The translations under genes were made by a program, and so were the position numbers. 64,000 nt of DNA from NCBI RefSeq assembly GCF_900496995.4, contig NC_044004.1, positions 82,591,538 to 82,655,537 of the forward strand. Reading direction: 5' to 3'. The notes beneath the pieces were generated by a model. It made no database searches. It was given only the letters and a program-made list of their open reading frames with translations, and was not told the origin of the DNA. The number at the start of each line of letters is the position of its first letter. Positions within the stretch are counted from its first letter, which is position 1. Shown piece after piece: positions 24,092-33,211 of this stretch. This DNA is from Aquila chrysaetos chrysaetos (Eukaryota > Chordata > Aves > Accipitriformes > Accipitridae).

Positions 24092-27000
24092 CTAGGAAAG
24101 AACAGCAGGAAATGTAATTTAAACAAAGCACAACCCCTTGAAGGTGGCAATTCCTCAATCCTGTGTTTTCTTGCACACTTTTCTGTTCCCAGTATAACAT
24201 CCCAGATCTAAACACTTCTCAGCACTAAGGCTTAAATCATAAGGTACAATTTCCTTTCTTCTAATGCCAAAAATCTCCTACCAACCAAGAAGCCAGCATT
24301 CAAGATACCAAACGTAAATTACTTGAGAAGACTTAAATGTTTTATAAGCCTCCCTGCCTTAAAAAAAAGGAATGTCTCCCCACCCAAAGCACTTGTACTT
24401 TTTGAACACCACAATGACAGTTCCCCCTTTTTTTTCCCTTCTTTTTAAGATGTTCAGTATTTTCAAAGCTAGCGTTTTGGGTTTTTTTTTTTGAAGTAGT
24501 AGTGAATTAGCCTAGTTATACAGAGTTGACATTAACATTTCCATAAAATGAGAATTCCCAACAAATTAACCACCTGGTGTAAGTTTTACCAACCTCTCGC
24601 TTTCATTGAAACATCCACCCTCTGGTATCGTTGGCAACTCGGGAACACTGTAGTAACTGTTTTGTAGGTTCTGGGCTGTACGTCTCGAAACAATCCAAAC
24701 TAGCTTTTTATGATCGGGCTTGCAACATTCAGGAGAAGAATAATCTGCTAGGCATTTCGAGACCAGTTCCCTCCAGTAAAGCAGGTCACTATCACTTATC
24801 TGAAAAGCAAAAAATGAACCTATTTAGTCTATTACACAAAGGCTCTAAAGATAACCCTTCCCTACACTTTACCTTCTCAGAAAAGACTTGAAAAAGTATC
24901 GGTCAAAATACAAGTGAGTCATCACTGTGATACCTTTGTCACAGTTGGGCTGCTTTTGAAGATGAACTCCTATACACCTCCTAGAAATGTCCACGTTGAA
25001 GTTTGAGTTAAGTTGACGGTTTGCCTGTCAGCTGCTGTTAATATTTTCATTATCACTTCCAAAGGAAAAGTGAAATGGAAATTATTCCATTTTAAAATAG
25101 AATAATCTCATACTTTAGGGAACTACGTCTACCCCTCAAGAAACTGAGTTAGTTGAATTTGACTACGAGAGTAAAAAGCTTGTTCTGGAGCATCAACTGA
25201 TACAGCACACAGCTAGCAGCTAAAAATCCAGTATTAAGTTTTTCAAGCAAAAAGAATAACCAGCCCGGCAGTCATTGTAGTCCTATGAACCGACTGCAAG
25301 TTCCTCTAGAACATACAGCTAGAACTGTACAAGTTAAATCAGGTACTCGTTAAAGCACGTACTGTGTAGGCATTAGGTCAGCATTTCTTCTGATTTTCTT
25401 CATTTAAGCTAGTTTTTTTTAAACCATAATCCTTTGGCTTGCCAGGCAGCTGCCAAGATGTGCCAGTGCAAAATGACTACCTGACCCCATTCTCTAAGCA
25501 ACAGGTTTTTTGCATTTGGCATTCTACCAATGAAACAGTGTTAGTTACAAGAGTTGAAGACAGATGCTTAAAGACCCCTTTCATTGCTTGTTTCAGCTGA
25601 TGCCAAACAGTACCTGTGAAGATTGTACACTGACAGCAGGGGCCCCTTAAATGTAACCTTGTACATCATTAACTGCACCAGTCCCAACAACTGCAAAAAC
25701 AATCCACAGAAAATATTTACCTTAGAATGCTTTTGAACACGCAGAAGGATCTCAAACAGCTCAACAGATTTCAAAGTCTGAACTTCTAGAGTGAGAAGGC
25801 ACAAGGCCAAGACAGATGGCTAGAAGGACAAAAAACACCGCTCAACATAACATGAACCAAAACCTATTCGGAAGTCAAAAAAAGCTACTTCTACTTACTT
25901 TTGCTTTAGAAAAGACGAGACGGCAGTTGCAAGCTTTTAGCTGTGCTTCCAATTTGTCAAGATTCAATACTTCTTTCCTGTAAGACACCCAAGAGAAACA
26001 CATGTTTATCAACAAGCATTCACTTATCAGGAAATAAAAACTAAGGAGCTGCCTCCTCCACAGCCAATGCCATAATCATTTAAGAGGCAAGTGAAGACAA
26101 AAAAGGGCTTCGCAAACACATAGACCACCACCAACATGCAACTCAACTCACCTTTCTGAGGTATGACAGAGTACAATAGTATGGTACAAGTGCAAGAAGG
26201 TTAAGGCAGTAGTAGCTTTAAATTCAAAGTGCAACTTTTCTGAAATTATCTTTTCCATCCGTTTCAGGTCAGACACAGTGCATTTACATTGGCTGATCCC
26301 GGATGATCTCATGAGCAGATGGAATATTGCATTCTTCTTCGACTACTCGGGCAGCCAGCTGGAAACAACAAACTCCAATGCAAGATAAATGCTTCGGTTT
26401 CACCTAAAAATACGAGGAAGCACTATGAATACTTCCCCCCCCGAAACACCATGCTTATCAAACAGCAACACCAACAGCTCACCCAGCCTAGGTGAGCCAT
26501 TTTGAATATACATAGCTCCATAGAAAGAGATTTGCTTTTCTCAACTAGACCTGATGTCAGTCAACTCATACACCTCACCTACTCATAACTAGTTTCATCA
26601 CTCAAGTTTCAGCAAACACACCTGGCAGAGCCAATAAAGCAGTATCAATCTGCCATAGCCAAGTCAGACAAAGTCAAGTCCAACAGCTGAGCACCCTCTA
26701 TTGAAATTGTTCCACATCACTACACAATACATTAATTGCAGTGAGAACTGTAATACCCAGCTTCTCCAAGCGGCAGTGCTCATTCACCCTCATTTCAAGT
26801 CTATTCAAATCCGGCCCGAGCCTGTTTCAGGCAGTCCTATCCCTCCACAACTTGCTCCTCTGCTATTCTCTCCCATGGACCAGCATAACATTTTGTGCAA
26901 CCTCAAGGACAGTCAGACCAGAGAACTGATGTAACTTTACTTTTTCTGCCAACTTAACAATGGAGAACTGGTTTAGGTTCAAATGTCTGCCATAAAGCAG

Positions 27001-28674
27001 AAGAAATACAAAAAGAAAAACATCCAGGAAATAATTGTTTGGTATTAGTTCCAGCAGCAAGCTAAGCTTTAACACGGTACCTAGAAACAGGCTGCAACAC
27101 AAATTGTTTTGTTCCTTCTCTAATTCCTCTGTTCTTAGTCTTCTACATCTACCTGGTGAAGGCTACAAACTTATTAGAGGAAATAAACCATGTTGCTACT
27201 TGTCTTCAGAGGCAAAAAGAACTGTATTCAATTTCAGGTTTACAAAGGAGGACTTCAGAAACATTGTTAGCATAGAATGGGTAAATAGCCACAGTGTAAG
27301 AGTCCTAGATCACAATCTTCCCCTTTTTGTCAGACAAGAAAGCTCGCAAGAAGCTAACGTATTCCCAGTTGACACTATAGCAGGTCCTCTCCCCCCTGGA
27401 ATACCTTCATAAGAGCCAAGAATCTGTCCAGAATGTTAACAGCCAAAACAAACGTTTCAGTTGAAAAACCAAAAAAGTTGGTCAGACTCCAAAGATCTTC
27501 CACCTTGGCATTCCTTTGTCTCGGACACAGAGTATTTTCATTCTATGGCAAGAGAAACAAAGTGAGAATTATTCAGTGGCAGCAGTGATGACTGTGACCA
27601 CTCAGTCCCTAAGTTATCTTTTACTTAGATCAACAGGAAGCAACGATTTTTTCCTTAAATACTTTCTCTTAAGTTAAAAAAAAAAAAAAATAAATTTAGA
27701 TACTTGAGACTCAAAACACACCCAAGGTACATGGATTACACCCAGATCCTGAGTCTTACTGGTGCAACACCCAGCACAACCACACTTCCTAGTACCCACT
27801 TGTTATTTTAAGACAATAGTTACCAAGCGCATACATACACACTGACTCTTGACCTTACGGAACGAGATATGACCAAACTCAACTTACACTCCTCTCCGCA
27901 TGCATGTCAATATTTAAGCAACAGATGTTCTGCTTTCAAAACAAACAAGCAGACTGATTTCAGGAACTTTGTTTGTTAAGCATTAAGGCCCTTTCCAAAA
28001 AAACTCACGAGCATCCGAAGGAATGTAAGCCTGCCCTAAACTCAGTAAAGAACTCCAGTCGTTAAGGTGGAAATGTTTATGCTTAATTTAATTTTTACTG
28101 TTAAGCCCTGAGCGTTTCTAGCTTCATTTCCCTAGACCTTGCAAATGAAAAGCTGGCCGTTTCCCCATTTGTTAATTGCCCACTAGACATCCCCGCTTTC
28201 CCGCAGTGGTACAACACAGCGGTATGAAGCTCCGGAGGTGAAAATAATACACTTCTCTCGGTTCTGCGTTCACTCGAAGTTTAAACAGTAAATATTAAAC
28301 GCCTCAAAATTTTACTTGCCCTGTAAGTCATAGTCCTTTGATAATGTAGTGTATGTTAGTAACTAATTGATTAAGACAGAGTTAAAAGACAAGGCAAGAG
28401 GCGTTTACAGGGAAGCAAATTAACTTTTCGGACTTAACGCACGTCTCCCAGCTCGGAGGGTTTTTTTTTTATTATTATTATTATTTCCTGCCCTGCGGAG
28501 ACTGCCTCCTCCCTCCCTGCCCACCCCAGCCCAGCTCCCCGTCCCCCGTGTCCCCCCCCTCACCTCGGCGGCGCCCTCGATGAGGCTGAGCCCCTTCTCG
28601 CGGGGCTGAAACCGCCCCTCCTGCTCCAGGTGCAGATTCAGCTGCTTGAAAAGCCACAACGCCTCGCTGCTCAT
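23959..28674 (-). CDS. CCNG2: Cyclin G2, seven coding exons (one frameshift in exon 3)
   Basis: Joining exons 28564-28674, 27405-27542, 26152-26403, 25899-25977, 25721-25819, 24594-24799 and 23959-24091 gives about 338 residues that match cyclin G2 end to end (human 344), provided one surplus base in exon 3 is ignored. An N-terminal stretch with RFQPREKGLSLIE precedes the cyclin box (about residues 45-165). A second cyclin-fold half follows, with LEAQLKACNCRL and FSKAKPSVLALCLL. The Ser/Glu-rich PEST-like tail ends in a divergent C-terminus. The AUG at 28674 is the first in frame after an upstream stop and has A at -3. Known family role: an unconventional cyclin that restrains G1/S progression, binds PP2A B' subunits, shuttles between nucleus and cytoplasm, and is induced by FOXO factors. 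All introns are GT-AG. CCNI lies divergently about 16 kb away, as in human. Confidence 0.95.
24594..24799 (-). CDS. CCNG2: CCNG2 coding exon 6
   Basis: 206 nt, from ISDSDLLYWRELVSKCLADY to GGCFNESE plus AG. It contains KKLVWIVSRRTAQNL and SYYSVPELPTIPEGG, typical of the C-terminal half of G cyclins. Acceptor TTTCAG. The donor is AG|GTTGGT; a GT four bases further on would cause an immediate stop, so the first is used. Confidence 0.95.
25721..25819 (-). CDS. CCNG2: CCNG2 coding exon 5
   Basis: 33 codons, PSVLALCLLTLEVQ through VQKHSK, part of the second cyclin fold. Acceptor TTCTAG, donor GTAAAT, phase 0 at both ends. It is separated from exon 4 by an intron of only 79 nt. Confidence 0.95.
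25899..25977 (-). CDS. CCNG2: CCNG2 coding exon 4
   Basis: 79 nt encoding KEVLNLDKLEAQ, then LKACNCRLVFSKAK, a segment nearly identical between cyclins G1 and G2. Acceptor TTACAG, donor GTAAGT. It completes the Arg codon split with exon 3 and ends in phase 0. Confidence 0.95.
26152..26403 (-). CDS. CCNG2: CCNG2 coding exon 3, carries a +1 frameshift
   Basis: Starts VKPKHLSCIGVCCFQLAAR after acceptor TTTTTAG and ends HTSE plus AG before donor GTGAGT. It is 252 nt long where 251 are needed to join the flanking exons in frame. After AHEIIR the frame shifts: the coding strand reads CGGGATCAGC where CGGATCAGC would continue with ISQCKC, the conserved cyclin G2 sequence. The surplus base is in the C triplet 26298-26300 of the plus strand. 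Read as given, the frame stops at TAA (26286-26284). Both halves are otherwise clean and conserved, so an assembly or sequencing error is the simplest reading. Confidence 0.93.
27405..27542 (-). CDS. CCNG2: CCNG2 coding exon 2
   Basis: 46 codons, from NENTLCP to RFLALMK, covering the start of the cyclin box (KVEDLWSLTNFFGFSTETF, then AVNILDRFL, the helix found in all G/I cyclins). Acceptor CATAG|AAT, donor AAG|GTATTC, phase 0 at both ends. Confidence 0.95.
28564..28674 (-). CDS. CCNG2: CCNG2 coding exon 1
   Basis: It encodes the first 37 residues, starting MSSEALWLFKQLN, and contains the cyclin G2 signature RFQPREKGLSLIE. The donor is GAG|GTGAGG (GT at 28563-28562), phase 0. Human cyclin G2 begins slightly further upstream (MKDLG). 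Here the equivalent codons read K-D-R-E-L-G with no AUG in front, so the bird protein probably starts at the internal Met. A frame opened by TTG at 28686 is not a plausible eukaryotic start. Confidence 0.85.
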
Positions 28675-29460
28675 CTTCTCCCCCAACTCCCGATCCTTTC
28701 CCTTCAGGGCAGACGCACGTCGTCAACAGCTGGCAGCTCGTCGTCGTCCCCCCCCCGCCTCACCACACCACACCACCCCCGACCCCGCCGGACAAAGGGA
28801 GCCGGGCGCCTGCCGCCCCCTCCCCGCCTAAGGCCTCTCAACCTCCCACAGCACCGGGGAGACGAACAAAGGGACCCGACAAGGGGGCAACCCGGCCCTG
28901 CCGGCACACTCACCGGGGGCTGTGGTGAGGGGGCACCGGGCCCCCCCCCGCGGCCCTCACCGCTCGGTTCTTTCCGTGGCAAACGAGGCGGGGGGGGGGG
29001 GGAGGCGAGCCCGGCTCCCCTCACCGCACGGACGCGGGTCGGCTCCGCCGCTGGCCCCGCATCCAGGCAGGGCCGCCTGCGTCCCCGCGGCCGAGCCCCG
29101 CTCGCCTCCCCCAGCGAGTCACGGCGAAGCCCGAGGCAGCGGCACCATCCCCGGCCCCCAGCCGCCGCCGCCTCCGCCCCAGCCCCGCATCAAAATGGAG
29201 GCGGCGCGGCCCCGCCCCCTTGTTTTTGTTCTGGCGGCTAGCAGATGGCCCCGCGCGGAGCGCTCCCTGCTAGATCCGGCCGGTGAGGCGCCGCCGTGAA
29301 GTAAAATAGTCCGCGGCCAGCCGCGCACCCTAGGGGTGGCCCGAGAGGGGCCGGAGGTCGGGACGCGACGCAAACGGCCGAGCGGCGCCGCCTGCTTGAC
29401 GGGAAGCGGGGCGGAACCGAGCTCCTCCGGCGGGATTGCTAAGTCCCGGCGGAGGAAGAC
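28675..29460 (-). other. CCNG2: CCNG2 5' leader region (boundaries uncertain)
   Basis: Sequence between the promoter boxes and the CCNG2 start codon, very GC-rich. It is either one continuous 5' UTR or contains a non-coding first exon as in human. A good donor-like CCCCCG|GTGAGTG lies on the minus strand at about 28915, but no convincing polypyrimidine acceptor precedes the coding exon, so I leave the structure open. Confidence 0.4.
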
Positions 29461-29558
29461 GACATCAGACGCATCACTCTTTTAAAGGGACGGCGGAGCG
29501 GAGCCCCGGTGGCGGCTGACCCGTTTTAAAAAGTCCGCCCAAACCCTCCCCCGCCCTG

Positions 29559-29726
29559 ATTGGTCCGCGCTCCGCCAGCCGCCGATTGGCCGGCAGCGCT
29601 GCTAAGCCCACCCCCCTCGCGCGCACACACCCACACCCACCCCTCCCCTTCCCCACCCCTCGGTGGGGGTGTGTTGTTTACCGGCAGCGATTGGCCGCCG
29701 AACGAGAGTGGGTCTCTCCGGATTGG
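29559..29726 (-). promoter_or_regulatory. Four CCAAT (NF-Y) boxes with a FOXO site
   Basis: GATTGG on the plus strand, hence CCAATC toward CCNG2, has its ATTGG core at 29559-29563, 29585-29589, 29690-29694 and 29722-29726. The first two cores are 26 bp apart and the last two 32 bp apart, the usual NF-Y spacing. TTGTTTAC, the FOXO consensus, occupies 29674-29681 between the pairs. CCNG2 is an established FOXO3 target in mammals. Confidence 0.6.
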
Positions 29727-30021
29727 TCGGGCCGGTTTCTACCTCTGCCCCGCCTACAGCTCCGGGCCTTAGCAACCGTGACAGAGCCGGGCGCGCACCG
29801 CTCGTTCGGCGCGCGGGGCGGGGGGGGGGGGGGGGGGAATTCATGTGGGTGCCAACGGCCCGAGCCCAACCGTCGCTCGGCTCCACAGCAACGGCTACCG
29901 GACCCGGCGGGGCTCACCACAGGCCAGCGAAGCCGCCGGGAAACACTTCGGGTCCCCGCAGCTCCCTTGTGTTGTGATAAAGACAAATGGTGACCTGCTG
30001 CCCCGAGGCCGAGGAGGGTTA

Positions 30022-30039
30022 TGTGTGTGTGTGTGTGTG
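30022..30039. repeat. (TG)9 microsatellite
   Basis: Nine uninterrupted TG units at the outer edge of the CCNG2 CpG island. Confidence 0.95.
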
Positions 30040-33000
30040 GCCTGAGGTAGCTCAGCTCCTCAGGGGCTCCTGTGTGGAACCCCTTCTCCTCATGCTGTTT
30101 CTCGAGGGTTCCAGATGCCTGTCTGGCTTTAAAAGCCCCATTTAAAAGCTTCGAACCAAGAGTCAAATTTATGTGGAGTCTGGTGTTTCAGAGCTTTTGG
30201 GACGTGCGCTTCCAAGGTTCCCTTTATAAGCACCGTGCGTTTGTGCGGAGTGTGAATCCGAGGCCCGATGCTTCAGGTGGAAGGGAGATGGCTAACAGGC
30301 GAACAGCTGGCAGCTGCGCTATCGACCCCCCCAGCAGATCCCTAGTCAGAGGCTGCATCAAAGGGCTTCTCAGCCTGCAGCTGAACGGAGCCCTAATGAC
30401 AAGATAAAACAGGATCTCGCAAAATAAATCATCGTCTGGAGGATTTGTGGGGCTGTTTCAACGCGTTCCATGTTCTGTCTATTTTTCGTGGACAAACACA
30501 AAGGAACAAATGTCGTAGGACAAAACCAACGAAACCACAGTGACTCGTGATGTGTACATACTGGAGACAAAAGTCTGTGGTGGCGACTCGAACAGATTAG
30601 CATTCAGTTTGATCTAGTGAGGTTCTGCAGTTTCAACAAACAGAAAATGTTTATTAAATGTCGCAGTCTGGAAAAATAAGCCGCCTTCTCTACAAAACAG
30701 TCAGGGATGTTGCTATGCCAATCTCTATTTCTAGGCACAGATCCTGTCTGCTATGCCAGTGATGACGGCCAACAATTTCTTCAAGTTTATTTTGATGACA
30801 AGCGCTCTTAGATTCCCATAAACATGCACAACTTTTCCTCGGGATGTTCCTGACACAGGCCAGAGCTCCTGTAGGTATCATCAGATATATCTGAGCACCC
30901 TTAAAGACAGCATCCCTGCAAAGTGAACGAATGGGCATGCCGACTGATTTTTTTGTGGGATAAAAGTAGTTTTAGGCTCTGAAGCAAGAGTTGTGGATCT
31001 GCTCCAGTTTGAACAACAATGATTACTGTTAATGGAGTTGACTTCATACTGACTCCTTGCAGTGGCGTCATCTAGGTGATGTTTACAGGATGAGGCTCTG
31101 AGCTCCAGCCTCTGTTATCCAAATGCCCTTGGCCGTCGCCGCTTTTTTTTTCTCCACATTCTGAAGTGTATCCTGCCATCACAGAGATGGAGTATGGATG
31201 TTCTTCCTCCTCCGACTGCTGTATTAAGCCACATAGTGGAACATCTAGTTTCTGTTTACGTAAGTGGCAAAAAAGGTTCATTTTGTAAACACATAGCATG
31301 CAAATTCTAAAAAAGCTAATTCTGACATCTACTTGAACATATACAGTGCTTTCTCTTTTCTAATTTAAACCTAATAGAACACTCTGCAAAATTATCATTC
31401 ATATACCATGTAATTTTGGCAGGGGGAAATCTGTTATAGGAACACGGCTCAACAGCGTTTTCTCTGCAGCCTCGGAGCAGAAGGGCTCATTTTCTACATT
31501 AGGAGAGAAGGATCCCTGCCCCATCTTTGTTCCTCTGTAATTAACTGATCTGTTGCAAAGAGCTGAGTAGTGTGGAGAAAAAACCAAAACAGTCAGACCC
31601 CAAGGATCCTTACTATAAGTGATGCACTCATCAGCTTTGGGATTATAAACAGGGAAAATTTGTCTGCTCTCTGTGCTGCCTGGACCTGGCAGAACAATCA
31701 AGTGTCATGGGCAAAGGAGGAATCATGGTAAGGTCTAGAAAAAAAATCCGTGGGGTTTTTCTTCATTTACGCAAGGAATAATTTTCTTTCAATGTGGCAT
31801 TTATTTGTGATTAAGGGAAGTATGTATGTGGGGGGAGAAATGAGAAGTGTTTCCCGTATTATGAGAAAACACAATTTATCTATTCTGTAACATGCTGTGG
31901 TTTACAGAATAGCAATTCCTTCCTGACATTCTTTGGGAACCTACAGAAGCAGTAAGTGAAAATAAAGTTATAAATTCCTTAGCTACAGATGCTATAGCAC
32001 TCATTATTTAGAAACAGTAATGATAGCCTTTGAGGGGGAGATTCTTGAGTTAACACTGAACCAGAAGGCTGGTGTGAAATCAACAAAAAAGGGAATTAAA
32101 ATGGAGGAAAATCCATCTGAAATCTTTTGGGATCCTAATAAAAGCAAAGATTTATACTGAAGCCTTAACCTCTGCAAGATAAATTTTAAACTAAATAAAA
32201 ATATTTGTAGTGATGTGAGACTTTCCAATGCCATCAAATTAAATAGGTATTATTTTAACTAGCTTTGCTAAACTATCTTCCAATATGGCTTGGCAAAACT
32301 TGCCCTGGCACGCACGGCCATTGATGGGGAATACTTATGGATGGCTAATAGCTGTGTATTGACTAGCAGGTGATGGTATCAGAGTTGTTAATTGGGCCTC
32401 TTGGCATGTGAATTTCCAAACTGAAATTGGATTACAAACCTTCAAGATTAAGGGACACGCGGTAATTAACACTCTAGACACAAGCAGTCTGCCCACTTGG
32501 CAATTGAACACCCAGGTAAGAACAATAGGGGTCACTTAGAACAATAGTTTCCTTTGAACCACTTAACCAAAGAGCTCCACATGCTTTAGAGCCACTAATT
32601 AATCTAAGTGCCCCACTGCTATCCCATTATACTGGTAAGGAGGACAGCAGGACCAGGAGAGCAGCAGTGCTGAAAACTGGAAGGCAGAAGTCAGGGTTGT
32701 GACTCTCTTCCCGTAAGACCAAACTGCTGCTATATGATGATTAGGGATTTAGCATCTATATCGGGGGGAAAAAATGTGTCTAGTTCGGTCAACATCCTTG
32801 TTTTCTGCAATGACGGAAGAGACAACAGATCATGCGTGAATTAGCATTTTCTTCAAACATAATTCAAGCTCATTTGAGAATATGGGTAAAGTTCAAACAT
32901 CAAGAAAGCCTGCATCAAACGAGATTAGCCCTAGAATCCTTTCCCCCCTCGAGAGCTGCTTATTCTTTCATAACTCCTTAAGAGGCATCACATAAAAAAA

Positions 33001-33182
33001 AAAAAATCTCTGTTTTAATTAAATGGGATGATTTGACAGTTGGGAGTTTTCTGTTTAACTGAGGGGAGTAGAAATAGGTTCTTTAAGCAAATAAAATAAC
33101 CTCAGTATGTACATTTTATTTTTAAACAGAAATATACATCTTAGAAAACACATACAAAGACTACATACAGAAGTATATGTGT

Positions 33183-33211
33183 ACACACACACACACACAT
33201 ATATATATATA
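33183..33211. repeat. (AC)n/(AT)n compound microsatellite
   Basis: About eight AC units pass directly into about six AT units, then AGATATG. Such compound tracts are usually length-polymorphic. Confidence 0.95.

Larger units (their letters stand above)
24092..28563 (-). other. CCNG2: CCNG2 introns 1-6
   Basis: Intron 1 is 27543-28563, intron 2 26404-27404, intron 3 25978-26151, intron 4 25820-25898, intron 5 24800-25720 and intron 6 24092-24593. All begin GT and end AG. The compact lengths (79 to 1021 nt) fit a bird gene. Inside, apart from the coding exons, I see only homopolymers, such as the A-run at about 27675-27690 and a T/ATT repeat at 28461-28486 close to the exon 1 donor. Confidence 0.85.
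28480..29970 (-). promoter_or_regulatory. CCNG2: CpG island promoter of CCNG2
   Basis: Dense CpG and G+C begin at the first coding exon and end near 29970, beyond which the sequence returns to background. It contains GC boxes, T/A-rich TTTAAA words at about 29480 and 29524 (minus-strand TATA-like candidates), four CCAAT boxes and one FOXO consensus. G-runs at 28990-29002 and 29820-29837 may be length-uncertain in the assembly. The minus-strand start is inferred from gene orientation. Confidence 0.8.

Noticed and set aside
26284..26300. Programmed ribosomal frameshift in CCNG2
   Set aside because: There is no slippery heptamer of known type or obvious downstream structure, and cyclin G2 is not known to frameshift; an extra base in a homopolymer is simpler.
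23959..28674. CCNG2 copy as a processed or decayed pseudogene
   Set aside because: Introns, consensus splice sites, CpG promoter and conserved synteny with CCNI are all present; only one base is out of place.
28630..29241. 203-codon plus-strand frame opposite CCNG2 exon 1
   Set aside because: Antisense shadow of exon 1 and the CCNG2 CpG island, Pro/Arg-rich, with no sign of a divergent gene.
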